Assembly (NCBI GenBank): GCA_903813345.2
Contig: CAIIXF020000004.1
Coordinates: forward strand, 8,327,525-8,391,524
Length of the DNA stretch: 64,000 nt
Source of the DNA: Owenia fusiformis
Taxonomy: Eukaryota; Annelida; Polychaeta; Sabellida; Oweniidae
Direction of reading: 5' to 3'
In this document: one piece after another, positions 38,301-48,386 of the stretch
Layout: each line of letters begins with the position of its first letter
Position numbering within the stretch: position 1 is the stretch's first letter
The notes under the pieces: generated by a model
What the model saw: the letters and a program-made list of their open reading frames with translations, nothing else
Databases searched by the model: none
What the model was told of the DNA's origin: nothing
Position numbers and translations under genes: made by a program

Positions 38301-41300
38301 AATTTAACCAAAATTTCCCGACACGGCTCCTGAGGGTTAGGGTGAAAAACTTGGAACATATGTGAAACAGATACATGTTGTGAGTATACTACCAAAATTT
38401 CAAACAAAAATATTTATTACTTTGGTTTAAGGTGCTATGGAAGTTAACAGGAAATGACAAAACAGGAAGTGACAATTTTTTTTGCATTTTTAGACATTTT
38501 TTGAACAAAGATAACAGAGTTGTGTTTTGACCTCCAGTCGATTCAACTAGTTCCAAATACCATTTACAGGTCCAGGATCACAATGTGCAGGGTCAGAATG
38601 ACCCTATCATCATGAAATAACCTTTTTAGCCCTTTGAAAGTGTGACTGAAAAAAAGCTAAAAGTAGGAGCTAGGGAAAGTCACTGAACAAAATCTTTTGA
38701 ATTTTTCAGAAAATGTGCCCAATATAATGCTCCAACTGATACAATCTTTGAAATTTTAGAAAATTGTCTTAAACAAAAATGACAGTCATAAAAAGGAAAA
38801 TAAATCGCTTTTAAAATCAGTTTTTTCATTTTTTTCTTCTTTTTCCATGAATGATATCAAATTTTCAAAGATTGTATCATTTAGAGCAATATATTGGGCA
38901 CATTTTCTGAAAAATTCAAAAGATTCTGTCCAGTGACCTTTCCTACCCTCCTACTTTTAGCTATTTTTCAGTCACATTTTCATAGGGCTGAAAACGTTAT
39001 TTCATCATGTTTAGGGTCATTCTGACCATGAACATTGTGATCCTGGACCAGGGTTCGTACACCTTTTTCAAAATAAAATTCCCTGACATTTCCAGACAAA
39101 AAAGGAATTTCCAGATTTAGTTTTGCTTGCACGGCCTACTAAAATATCTCAAAAACTGTATTATTTGAAAGACAGGATTTATTATGAAACATTTTTGGTT
39201 TTTCTTTTTGTACCATTTCTCATGACTTCACCAAGGAAGATTGGCTCCCAGGATCGAAACTCGATATTTTCCAACAATGAAAATGTTGAAATGTCATTAT
39301 TTTCTGAAATTATAACCAACTAGACAACAGCAACACCAAAGCGTAGCAAATCCCATCGAACAGCCATGGCTGGCATTTTTCCAAACAAAGTATATAGCAA
39401 ATATGGCGGCCACCTTCCACCAAAAGTGTAATTAGACAGTGTGCCATGCTTATAGTATTCGGGGTCAACCCAGTTGTCCGAAACCCAGTTGTCCGAAACT
39501 CAATTCTCCGAAACCCATTCACATACCAAATATGAACAAAATCGCTCCAGTTCTTTTCGAGTTATAGTAAAATACGTTAAAATGGTGGAAATTTTTCAAA
39601 ATGGAAAAAAAATCGCTCCATTACTTTTTGAGTTACAGCAAAAATCGTAAAATAGCGAGTTCAAGATGGCTGCCATGTGCTTCAATACCTACGTTTCTAG
39701 CTTTATTAATGTCCTATATAATTTTTTTTACATTTAAAACATATTGCTATTACAGTTTTACATATTGTACCTAACTTACTGTAAAATCGGCACTAAAATG
39801 GCCGCCATTTTTAAATGAGCGGCCATTTTGAAAATCAGCTTTCGAGCAGAACTTCTACCCCCATAAGGTATATGTGTACAAAATTACGAACAAAATCGGG
39901 CCAACGGTATTTGAGTAATTGCCCGGACGGACAGACTGACGGATGTATGCACATATGGATGGACGGAGCTAGGCATTCCCTATATCCCTCCGAACTTCGT
40001 TCGATGGGATAATAATTAATTCACAAGAAACGGTCCAGAAGATTTGAACCAATATCTTGATCATTTCTTGTGAGTTTTGGAATTTTTCGTGAGGAAATAA
40101 AAAAAAATTCATGCTTCAAATGTTGAAGTGAACAAAATTCGAATTTTGTATCACGACATGTCCATATATGGGACAGAATATTGATGTTGCACTCTAGGAG
40201 CCAAACCTTATTCACCAATTTATTCCTGGTATGTTAAATTTTAAATTTTACATTGCATAAGGCCAAAGGTAAACATACATGTACAGGGGCATAGCCAGCA
40301 AATGTCAAGGGGTTGCAATTTTTGGGGTTTAAATGCATCACTTCAAGCGAAGTGAAACTCAGGAAATTTTTGAAAATTTACAATGTATATGGTGCATTCT
40401 AAGCATTTCAAACTCTGATTAGTTAATGTTTTGTAATGAATCCAAATGACAACAGAAACTTAAAAATTTTGATCAAAAATCATACTAGAAAATACCAACT
40501 CCCCTGATTATGAGGCTAGAGTGGCAATTGCAGGAATCATATTTCTTTAAATTATCAAAAATTTCATAAAAAATGCTGACCATTTTGCATTCAGAGACCA
40601 TCTTGAATATTTCTTCTTAAGCAGAGGTCTTTTGTCCCTAAGGCATCGCCATATAAAATTTGAGCCAAAGTAAAACTCTAGGTTCATCTTTACATGAAGA
40701 AAGGTTCTTCTTTTGATTCTGGGTTATTTCCTTATTCCCTGAAATTTGGACCAAATCCACAAACGATTGATAAGGTTTTCATGAAAAATGGCAAAATGGT
40801 GGAAATTAACCTTGAATGGCCTAAGACTACCTAACTTCATGGAACCATAATTGTATTGAACCTTTATGTATATTCTTTATTGTTCGGTTTCAGTATAATT
40901 TTCACACTGTTCACACTGATTTTGGATTTCATTGATATCTTGTCAACTCTAAAGTGTATTTTGCTTGAACATTATTTATTCTGATATAAAATTCCCTGAC
41001 ATTTCCCTGACATATCTACTCTTTCAAAATTCCCTGACATTTTTGGCCTTTTTTGACACAATTTTAAAATTCCCTGACATTTCCAGCACCTGGAAAAATA
41101 AATCAATTTCCCTGACATTTCCAGGTGTGTACGAACCCTGTGGACCTGTAAATGGTATTTGGAACTAGATCTAGTTGAATTGACTGGAGGTCAAAACAGA
41201 ACTCTGTTATCTTTGTTCAAAAAATGTCTAAAAATGCAAAAAAAATTGTCACTTCCTGTTTTGTCATTTCCTGTTAAGTTCCATAGCACCTTAAAATGAA

Positions 41301-41794
41301 AAACATAAGATTCTCGCGAAAAATTCCTGCCATTTTGTAGAGCAGCAGCCATCTTGAAAAAATATTTTTTTGCGTAAAACTATTTTCCAATTTACATATT
41401 TCCACTAAATATGAAGAAAATCTGTCAACTAGTATTTGAGTTATCTTCCGGACGGACGTGCGGATGAACTGATGGACGGACGGCTTCACTATGACGCCAA
41501 AGAACCCAAAAGAAGACAAAAAGACTAAAATATGGGACATAGATGATTTCTAAATTGAGCTACAGGTAATACTAGTTTTCCATTGGCCTACAGTTTAAAA
41601 CTTATACAGTATATGAATAAGATCCCTAACTTCTGAGAAGTCTCCATGATTTGTGAATGAGACTAAAAATTACCTTCAGTTTTAGCAGCTATAACTTTTG
41701 CCAGGGATTCTGTTACACATTTCTCGTAATAGATAATCATCCCAAGATCAACATGTCCCGCTGACTTGTACGCTCTAGCAGCTTTTTTAAACAT
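20329..41794 (-). CDS. Coiled-coil, BAR-like adaptor with proline-rich tail
   Basis: Not identified by name. Coding exons in order: 41674-41794 (or the alternative 35489-35609), 33020-33141, 32401-32514, 31655-31720, 31335-31403, 29907-30057, 28134-28237, 23767-23944, 23066-23287, 21389-21493, 20329-20456; every junction keeps phase, giving about 459 aa from ATG at 41,794. Residues ~1-260 are helical and charged (YEDYRKTFKEILQ, LEALRKKGDQAKIEEAEMEY) and end like a BAR/F-BAR helical bundle; the rest is disordered with RAPPLPPPRS and TAPPLPG (SH3-ligand type) and tyrosine motifs NYDYVDFEE and PDYEQL. An adaptor linking membrane curvature to signalling is a guess from architecture. The frame is open 24 codons upstream of the ATG in exon 1, so an earlier start is possible, for example from ATGTTCGCGGGCCAAGC near 43,142, whose donor phase could fit. 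Confidence 0.65.
21000..21285 (-). repeat. tRNA-derived SINE
   Basis: Minus-strand head (about 21,285 downward) has TAGCTCAGTGGTAGCG (A-box) and GATTCGATCCC (B-box) with a fair anticodon stem, but loop position 33 is C rather than U and the acceptor ends do not pair, so it is not a working tRNA. An unrelated tail follows to about 21,000. tRNA-headed SINE is the best reading. Confidence 0.65.
21518..22419. repeat. 0.9-kb hairpin element with CCGGTACGGGT arms
   Basis: Arms of about 415 bp (21,518-21,932 and 22,003-22,419) are nearly perfect reverse complements. Ends carry ACCCTTGGTATACGCAGCTA and paired ACCGGTACGGGTC motifs. The loop contains a direct repeat of about 34 bp including CCCCGAACCGGTCC and CTTCTCGCTGCAAGCAG. 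The element ends about 25 bp upstream of the splice acceptor of the 21,389-21,493 exon. Confidence 0.9.
24010..24675. repeat. Second copy of the 14,880 element, interrupted
   Basis: Same start (TACTGGGAGGTTTTGGATAT) and end (TTACCAACTTATCTCCCT, GGCATAGGATAA) as 14,880-15,215. It contains a poly-T-rich stretch (24,140-24,245) and the nested MITE at 24,256-24,551. Confidence 0.65.
24256..24551. mobile_element. CACTGGCGG/CCGCCCCTG MITE, nested, 5-bp duplication
   Basis: Reverse-orientation relative of the 4,114-4,347 element: CACTGGCGGATTAGG at the left, CAGATCCGCCCCTG at the right, GAAGA on both sides (24,251-24,255; 24,552-24,556). Interior full of GGGCC and poly-A. Long G/C runs make the exact length assembly-sensitive. 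Confidence 0.75.
25230..27289 (+). mobile_element. LINE reverse-transcriptase 3' fragment, split by an insertion
   Basis: Translation from about 25,255 (ENVQRRATRILPSL, LSYSDRLKVLDM, RRLRGDMIETYK, FSQRVIKQWNCIPEWVV) is the C-terminal part of a non-LTR retrotransposon polyprotein. It resumes at 27,182 (NAPSVNQFKNRLDSHW) and stops near 27,289. The gap is exactly the TTAA-flanked insertion at 25,588-27,179. The upstream RT core and endonuclease are missing. Family within the LINEs not determined. Confidence 0.8.
25588..27179. mobile_element. 1.6-kb TTAA-flanked insertion in the LINE
   Basis: TTAA flanks it (25,584-25,587; 27,180-27,183), and the LINE frame continues across when one TTAA is counted once, so the borders are well defined. 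Ends AGACCGTGCTCGAGTA and (reverse complement) AGGGGGTGGCTGAGTA are weakly similar. Inside are a TATATAAGG box (about 26,393) and a short basic frame from 26,456 (MSQALANKSKQK), neither matching a known transposase. piggyBac-like by target site only. Confidence 0.65.
27370..27958. repeat. 'GGCCGCCAT...GGACGGAC' dispersed repeat, locally tandem
   Basis: Three to four imperfect units of about 165 bp with TATAAAATTTGAACCAAATCC, GAGTTATCAAAGATTA and GGCCGCCATCTTGAAA, ending in a GGAC/GACA microsatellite (27,885-27,915) and TTTGTTCGGTGGGATAAT. Relatives lie at 37,860-38,400, 39,325-40,018, 40,540-40,850, 41,320-41,505 and 52,440-53,205; the 39,325 copy has inverted ends ATCCCATCGAAC / GTTCGATGGGAT. 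Confidence 0.75.
30082..30434. repeat. 23-bp minisatellite, ~15 copies
   Basis: Unit AAAGAAACATACTTGAATG plus AAAT, nearly invariant. It starts about 25 bp upstream (minus strand) of the exon at 29,907-30,057. Because 23 is not a multiple of three and the unit lacks minus-strand stops, it produces overlapping 100-residue phantom frames. Confidence 0.95.
31900..32315. mobile_element. ~415-bp MITE
   Basis: GGATCCCAGCAGTTTTTTGC / AATCTTCTTTTGA at the left pairs with TCAAAAGAAGATGCAAG / ACTGGGAGCC at the right (TIR about 33 bp). Lies in an intron of the adaptor gene and explains the open frames seen there on both strands. Confidence 0.7.
32745..32942. repeat. Repeat with CATAGCCAGG / CCTGGCTACGGG ends
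   Basis: About 200 bp, begins CCCATAGCCAGG followed by a long G run and ends CCCTGGCTACGGGC; same family as 3,896-4,506. Confidence 0.6.
33197..33817. repeat. ~620-bp foldback element
   Basis: Arms of about 210 bp: ATGGTCAATATTGATCA and AGGAAGTGATGTCATC at the left return as TGATCAATATTGACCAT and GATGACATCACTTCCT at the right; outermost pairing TTCTTGCCAGAC / GTCTGGCAAGGA. The loop (33,415-33,595) is unpaired. Confidence 0.8.
35489..35609 (-). CDS. Alternative first coding exon of the adaptor gene
   Basis: Paralogous to 41,674-41,794: same length (121 nt), same phase and the same donor (CTGAAG/gtaatttt). It encodes MFKKAARAYKSVGHVDLG followed by MVIHYEKCLTESVVKVIAAKTE, about seven mostly conservative changes in 41 residues. 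Similarity continues upstream of the ATG, but here three in-frame stops occur where the other copy is open, so this exon can only code from its own ATG. Either copy joins in phase to 33,020-33,141. It may be a second promoter's first exon, a mutually exclusive exon, or a dying duplicate. Confidence 0.55.
36062..36388. promoter_or_regulatory. Cluster of three TGACGTCA (CRE) palindromes
   Basis: Exact TGACGTCA at 36,062-36,069, 36,100-36,107 and 36,381-36,388, about 450-780 bp upstream of the alternative first exon on the minus strand. CRE octamers bind CREB/ATF factors. Placement fits a promoter for the 35,489-35,609 exon, but they could belong to an unrecognised repeat. Confidence 0.35.
38430..41294. 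repeat. TTAA-bounded inverted repeat, copy 2, interrupted
   Basis: Begins TTAAGGTGCTATGGAAG and ends CTTCCATAGCACCTTAA. It matches copy 1 (1-877) across both arms, including GGTCAGAATGACCC and CACTTCCTGTTTTGTC. The right arm is split by the 2.1-kb element at 39,049-41,140. Confidence 0.85.
39049..41140. mobile_element. 2.1-kb hAT-like element nested in the foldback repeat
   Basis: Ends CAGGGTTCGTACACC and GGTGTGTACGAACCCTG, flanked by TGGAC on both sides (39,044-39,048; 41,141-41,145); the intact first copy of the host repeat supports the single-copy target. Subterminal AAATTCCCTGACATTTCC repeats occur at both ends. No transposase was recognised; the interior includes a GGCCGCCAT-family copy (39,325-40,018). 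Confidence 0.85.
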
Positions 41795-41994
41795 TATAAT
41801 CAACTTTTCAAGAACTAAAACTTCAAAACTTTTCAATCTTCTGCACACTTCCGGTGAACTTGCTCTTTGAGTCACAAAAATAGATTTGATTATTTACATC
41901 AATATTTAGTAAAGTGTATCAAAATTCAACATTTTTCACAAAAAGAATAATAATCATAGATATTGATACAAAATTATAACCGTATAAGAGAATA

Positions 41995-43405
41995 ATAATT
42001 ATTGTTTTTCATTCTAGGATATAGGTCCATGTTATAACTAGGGGTTTGAGACTATTTTGAGGTCAAAGTTCATGTTGACATCCGATGATAACTTCGATAA
42101 TTTCATACCGTCAAATACACACAGATAACAAAAAAGACAGGTGGTATGTAGGCTTAAATATGGTGCTTACCTTATCTTGAATAATCTATTGTAGATTTGA
42201 ACATATTTTAAACAATATCTATGGTTGCAATTATGTTCTATTTTAGGTGAAATGAAATGGAATTTTACCCACATTTTGCTCTTCGACCCAGCTTGTCTCA
42301 AGTTTCACAAATTATTCCAAAACAAAAAAACAACCAGGTTCCCAATGTTTCTTGGAAGATGATGTGTCCTTAAGGAACAGAGGAAGTTAACAAGTAGCAG
42401 TTGTTAGTTGGCAACTTGTATTGAACTCAACTAATTTTCAGCGTTATTTACAATTTGACGTTCACAAAACAGGCTTTATGGAATGGAAAGGGCGTACATT
42501 GTACATGTATGGTAGAGCCCTCAGTGGCGTAGCGTGGGTATTTTATGAGTGTATGCCACAAGTGAGCGAAGCGAACAAGCTTTGAGGGGGGGCTCTTTCC
42601 CCCCAAAAAAAAGTAGATTGCATTTGAAGCGTTCTGGGGCGTCTTAAAATACGGAATTCCGACTACGAAAAAATAATATGGATTAATAAAATGTTAGGCC
42701 ATTACTTCAGAATATTAAACTTGGGTCATTTCAATATCAAAAATTCACGTTTCTCTAAACTTTGAGAGTACGCTATGGCGTTTTATGCGTATACACTGTA
42801 TGACGCTACGCCACTGGCCCTATATAATACTGTTACAAAAATGGATTTTTGTTTATTGTTTAGCCTCTCCTACAAAGTCATGATTACTAATTAGGATCAG
42901 TTTCAGATTCTTGCGGTTAATTCCAAATTTGTTATCTTTAATTTATGCGGCCATTTAACTTTCATTTAACCGCTCAGAAGGTATAAATTGCGTAGCGCCC
43001 AGATAGACTTTACTTTTGTGCCGCTTCGTCTATCGAGAATAAGGAATAAAACAAATCTTATCTTAGGAGGAAAATTGCAATCTTGACATACGAACAAGCG
43101 GAAGCTAGTACCTGTTGGCTCGGCTGCTTGGCCCGCGAACATGCGAGGCCTTAGAGCCGACCAAAGAACAGACACGCAAATTCGTTTCAATACTCACCAA
43201 GCTAAGGGAGTTTTAGTTTGATAAAGTGTAGGTCTTTATTCATTACTTTTATACTTTCAGGAAGAACAGCCGTTCATCGCAGCTACAAAAATAATGGATC
43301 CTGCTTAGAAATCTCAAATTATCAGTACCAGGGCTAGACTTACATGTAGTTAGAGAGATCCCAAGAGAATCCCGCAGGGTACAGCCTAATATCCTTCTAC
43401 CAAAG
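41995..43405. other. Divergent 5' region of the adaptor and DIPK2 genes
   Basis: Apart from the MITE at 42,522-42,816 no repeat or gene is obvious. About 43,100-43,200 is more GC-rich, with CGCGAACATGCGAGGCC. On the plus strand TACTTTCAG at about 43,252-43,260 looks like an acceptor for an exon leading to the DIPK2 ATG, and a 4-codon upstream frame sits at 43,294-43,308. A shared promoter is plausible but unproven. Confidence 0.4.
42522..42816. mobile_element. CAGTGGCGTAGC MITE with 5-bp duplication
   Basis: CAGTGGCGTAGCGTGG at the left, GACGCTACGCCACTG at the right, GCCCT on both sides (42,517-42,521; 42,817-42,821). hAT-like ends; 295 bp. Confidence 0.8.
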
Positions 43406-46203
43406 ATGCATAGAACTTACAGAAAACTCTCACCATTGGCTAAAACCATATTAGGAGTCTCATTTGTGTTGAGTATAATTTTATACACATCAATCTTCTT
43501 ATATCTGAACACTCAAAGCATAGATGATCTCCATGTACTTGGTATAGACACGTGTCCTGCATGTTACGGTACAAACTTATGTGACAGCTTTAAAAATGGT
43601 GACGTCACTGCAACAGGATGGTCAAAACTGAAATTCTGGCATTGGATTAATATCAAAAACGTCCACACTGGGACGTTTCATAATAAAAAAGTAATCATGA
43701 AAAAATTAGCTCATGATGAAGAAATTGCTGCAATTGACAACAAGATCTGTAAATCTGCTCAACTTGACGCTAACTGTGATATTAAAACTGCGATACAAAA
43801 ATCAAGCTTATTTCAACACACTGACAAGATTTATATAGATGAAGTCAAGGGACTTTCTGATTTGGTGACTTGTCCATCAGAGAGACTGATTGCAGATATA
43901 AAGTCAGCATATCTCCAGACAGAAAACAAGAAAACATTTACATTTCAAGATAAAATGAAACTAATGACAATGTTGATGATCAACCCAGAGCCTTTAATGT
44001 TACAGGTGAGTGGCTTTAATTTGATGTTACGGGTGAGTGGCTTTAATGTGATGATATAGGTGAGTGGCTTTAATTTGATGTTAATAAGTGAGTGGCTTTA
44101 ATTTGATGTTACTGGTAAGTGCTTTTAATTTGATAGGTGGCTCCTAATTCTCAGAATTCAACAGGGTGGCGTGTAATTCTCTGATTTTCAATGAGGATCG
44201 CATGACATTCCCGGATTTTCAATGAGGGTTGCATGACATTTTCAAATTTTCAACAAGGGTTGCATGACATTCTCAGATTTTCAATGAGGGTTGCGTGACA
44301 TTCTCAGATTTTCAACGAGGGTTGCATGACATTCTCAGATTTTCAACTAGGGTTGCATGACATTCTCAGATTTTCAACGAGGGTTGCATGACATTCTCAG
44401 ATTTTTAACGAGGGTTGCGTGACATCCTCAGATTTCCAACTAGGGTTGCATGACATTCTCAGATTTTCAACGATGGTTGTATGACATTCTCAGATTTTCA
44501 ACGAGGGTTGCATGACATTCTCAGATTTTCAACTAGGGTTGCAAGACATTCTCAGATTTTCAACGAGGGTTGCATGACATTCTCATTTTCCAACAGGGTG
44601 AAGCACCATGTTGATTTATACTGTTGAGATTACTGGAGACATTTCATTCTAATTGCAGATATTCTCAGCACAGGAGGGCTGGCCAGTCCCAAAGTACTAT
44701 GGGGCCTGTGGGCGCTGGATTGTGGAGGAGAATTCTGGGACAATTCTAGGAGATTATTACGACTCCAAATGGGATATTAGGGTAGGTTGTTACTTAAAAA
44801 ATCTTGACTCAAAACATTTGGATATTTATATCTATTTCAGCAGTATACTGATATAAAACTAAATAATATAAAAAATGATAAAATAAAATGAAAAAATAAA
44901 GATTTCTTAGCAATTAGATGTATTCTATCTCAATAACGCCAGAGTGGTGAAGTATTTGATGTTACAAATAAAAAATGAGTGTATGAAGTCTGTAAAATCA
45001 TTTCTACATTTAGGTGGATTTAGCATACCAGTTGTTCAAATTGGCCGACAAGATGACACAAAATGCTGATTATGCCCTCTATTGGACCGATGTTAGCTAT
45101 GACAATCTGGTGGTAGATTCTGCTGGGAAACTCATCGCGATTGATCTTGAGAATGTTATTGTAGTTGATAAGAGAAAGGTGGAAAAAGGTGAGTCACATC
45201 TCAGGTTTTTAAAAAATGGGTACTCATTCTGGTAAAGTGTAGAAAAATGGATGGAGGATTGAGTTACTGTTTCTTGTCCCCATATTCTTTTCAATCAACC
45301 TGTTACATCATAATATTTTCTCTGCTGTTCTTGTCTTTTTCGTGACTTTTCTTTTTCTAAAACTTTTCAGAAATGCATTACTTTCTGGCATTTCTATGTA
45401 GTCACAAAGGTGGTTTCATTAAATATTAAATATTTGATAGCACCGTTAAAATACAATTTAGGTTGGTCACATGTTTTTCTATAAAATCCTCTAATTTCTT
45501 GGCTTGATTAATTTTTAAGTCATTTTAGCTTATTGATTTTGAAGTAGAAATGAATAAAAATGTAGTCTTTATTAAACGTATTGTGATGTTTGTAACTTTG
45601 TATGATAGTACTTTACATGGAGACTAGGTTTTACAGATATTTATTGCTGATCCAATGCAATGTACGAGGGTTCTCAAATAATAGTCTTGAACTAATTTAT
45701 CTACAATCATTTAACATGTTTAATGAGTTTTTATTGTTCAACAATGAGATGTCATTAGTTTAATGAGACATTTAGACATAATTCTAATGTTTCAGCCTTG
45801 AATAGTAAAGTCTCATGGTTCAGGACTTTTGGGACAACCCTCGTATAACATACCTTATCTTCTTTCAGACAAACCAAATAACTGGGATAGCCCTCACATT
45901 AGCAATTTTGACGAATGTCCACATTACGGCAACTGCCTCTCCTTTGATACTGCAGAACTCTGCTCTCATACACTTGCAGACCATAACTACTACGCCATCT
46001 GTCGGGACATGCTATCAAACTATGCATCGGATGTAGGCAAACCTGAGGGATTTTTACATAACATGCCAGATTATGTTAAGGAGGATTATAAGTTAGATAA
46101 GCTATTGGAGCAATGTGCAAACCCTCCACACTATAATGACCGCCTTAAGATAAAAGATCAGATCATGGATATACTCAATAAGTTACGAACAACTCATGTT
46201 TAA
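43406..46203 (+). CDS. DIPK2-family divergent protein kinase-like protein
   Basis: Homologue of vertebrate DIPK2A/DIPK2B (C3orf58 family), Golgi-resident or secreted proteins with a divergent kinase fold. Exons 43406-44005, 44659-44781, 45014-45188, 45869-46203 join in phase to 410 aa (human DIPK2A 430). A signal-anchor segment lies at about residues 14-34. Family landmarks: TCPACYGTNLCDSF, NIKNVH, VIMKKL (candidate ATP-site Lys), LSDLVTCPS, INPEPLMLQ, GWPVPKYYGACGR, LYWTDVSYDNLVV (catalytic-loop-like), AIDLENVIV (DFG-like Asp), DHNYYAICRDMLS and LLEQCANP. Multiple Cys fit disulphides in the secretory pathway. Exon 1's donor sits in a 27-bp repeat, and the last codons and stop in a 28-bp repeat. 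Assignment to DIPK2 is firm; 2A versus 2B is not resolvable. Confidence 0.93.
44006..44140 (+). repeat. 27-bp tandem repeat duplicating a 5' splice site
   Basis: GTGAGTGGCTTTAAT recurs at 44,006, 44,033, 44,060 and 44,088, with GTAAGTGCTTTTAAT at 44,115. The unit is 27 bp (one is 28) and each begins with a donor-like GTGAGT/GTAAGT. The 44,006 site is the donor of DIPK2 exon 1. Confidence 0.85.
44157..44600. repeat. ~31-bp minisatellite in DIPK2 intron 1
   Basis: About 14 units of GAGGGTTGCATGACATTCTC plus AGATTTTCAAC, first units more diverged. Immediately follows the 27-bp donor repeat. No coding meaning seen. Confidence 0.9.
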
Positions 46204-46352
46204 AATGAGTTTGCGAACAACTCATGTTTAAGATGAGTTTGCGAACAACTCATGTTTAAGATGAGTTTGCGAACAACTCATGTTTAAGATGAGTTTGCAA
46301 ACAACTCATGTTTAAGATGAATTTGCGAACAACTCATGTTTAAGATGAGTTT
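46179..46352. repeat. 28-bp minisatellite overlapping the DIPK2 stop codon
   Basis: The last coding bases ACGAACAACTCATGTTTAA, including the TAA stop, form the first partial unit; five more units ATGAGTTTGCGAACAACTCA plus TGTTTAAG follow at 28-bp spacing. Each unit repeats the stop and contains AACTCAT...ATGAGTT, able to form a hairpin across the unit boundary. Confidence 0.9.
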
Positions 46353-48386
46353 AACCTTCTGCACTCCGACTTATTTCAGCAAATATATCCCACGCATCTG
46401 ACTTATTTTTCAAAAATGATATGCCTGGACTAAATAATTAATATCTCAATAACTACTGAATGAATCTGGATAAAATTTTCACAAAGGGAAGATACACTAG
46501 CGTGGCTCATGAGAAAAATGTTCTCATGAATTTTTTTCGTACATAAACACGACTGGGCTTGAATATACCATGAATACTCCTCCAGAACCCGCAGTTTCGC
46601 CCCTCGGGAGATTCAACGTCTGGTCAGAATCCAAAACTGAATTTGCAGAGATCGAATGTTCTTCTTTTCAGTTCAGAAAATATTCTAGTTTCTATTTTCG
46701 ATGACCATTATCGGCTTCCAAGAGCCTAAAGAGCCCGAAATCGCAATCCATTTCCTCCACATTTTCGTTGTGATCGTATTTGGCCGTCATTTTGTACGAT
46801 TTGTTCACTAAAAACGACTTAAACACTGTTGAATTGTTGAATTGAGAAATATTTTTCGAAACATCGCCATTTCTAGGTCAACAGGAAGTCACCTACTAAG
46901 GACTGAATAAATCGGGCAATCTAATTGGATCATAAGAACGGCGGGAAAAAGTAAAGTTTTCAAAAGTTAGATTTGTGTCGTCCGGATCCGCCGGTGGATT
47001 CTGGGGGTAGTTTTGAATGGGCGGACGCGGTCGCCGGTGGTCTGCTAAAGGTTAATAGAGATATAAATTTTTTAAATTTTGCTGATAAAAAAGTGGGAAA
47101 TTACAAGCTTTTTTCGAAAATTAACTTTGTTTTGAAAAATGTTACGGACATTTAGCTTGTGCAATATGATTTTGATGTATACCCATGTGCCATTATTGAT
47201 TATCTGTTCATTGTGACCACTTAGGTGGGAAGAGTGGAATGAATTTTTGATGATTTATCTTTTGATGTCAGTATAAAAGCTTTAATATACAAAATGTTAA
47301 AAAATCGATATTGGCTTTAATATTGTTTTCTCTCAAGCTTAAAATACATGGAGATGTCATTTTACAAGTATTTTTTATCTCAATATTCTTATCGAATATT
47401 CATGACTAATTTGTAGCAAACTGTGTAACATACAAATATTTCACTCATCTGAGGTGAATCCCTGTGCATCTTTCACAATAGCGATTCTGGGGAACATTAA
47501 ACTTTCGAAAGATTCACAGGTATTCATTGAAAATAGAATGAGATATTTGTTTTATTATCCAGTTAACACTTCTCACTCTCAAGATCTTCACTGATGTTTT
47601 AGTTGCCTTTGCCATGTTATCTGAATGGAAATTTACCATGAATTCATATAAATGCCAGCTGGGGTATATGGTTCATATTACACTGGATGAATTCAGAGTT
47701 TGGGAATATGACTTCTTCTTTCCAAGTCATGTGTAAGAGACCAATCAGAGAGTGAGGAATATGACAGTGAATAATATATTTTAATATTTTCACTTTGAAG
47801 TGTAATATTCAAAGATCGCATTTGTTATATATTTGTTATTATTGTATTTTTTATTCATCTTTCTTTATTTTTACAATAAATTAATAAAAATAATGACATT
47901 AAACACATGTACAATGATTGACCAGCATTATAAAATAAATTCATATATATGAATGCATATAATATATTGATTATTTTTAAAACCTAAACATTTTTGTATG
48001 CTTCTTTATTTTACATATTTCTATATTATAACTGGCGCCAATGTTTTCCTATAAAATGAATTGTGGATAGTATTTTTGTGTCACATAAATAAATTAATTG
48101 ATTGTCTGAAGTAGGTGAAATACAAGAAGGGTTAGTTTAAGGTATTTTTATGATTACAATGATTGTAGCTACAGGTACCAATAATTAATACTTAGAATAT
48201 AGTATTTTCACATTTTAATGTTGATTTTGTATATTATGGTATACATAGTTTAAAATCACGTTATTTCAATGAAATACTATACTAATAATTTTTGAACTTT
48301 TGAATGAAAGTGCAGAACTACCTTAATATGCCTGCCTCTAAATACAGAACCAGTCTTTTGATTTGGAATTTCAGAATGTCCAAAAA
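46353..48386. other. Convergent 3' region, no gene seen
   Basis: Between the DIPK2 stop (+) and the methyltransferase stop (-). Very AT-rich from 47,800 to 48,300. AATAAA on + near 47,875 and on - near 48,003-48,008 are candidate polyadenylation signals. The 60-codon frame at 46,973 has no recognisable product. Confidence 0.6.

Noticed and set aside
44157..44600. Possible CRISPR-like direct repeat array
   Set aside because: Units are contiguous with no unique spacers and the setting is eukaryotic; a minisatellite.
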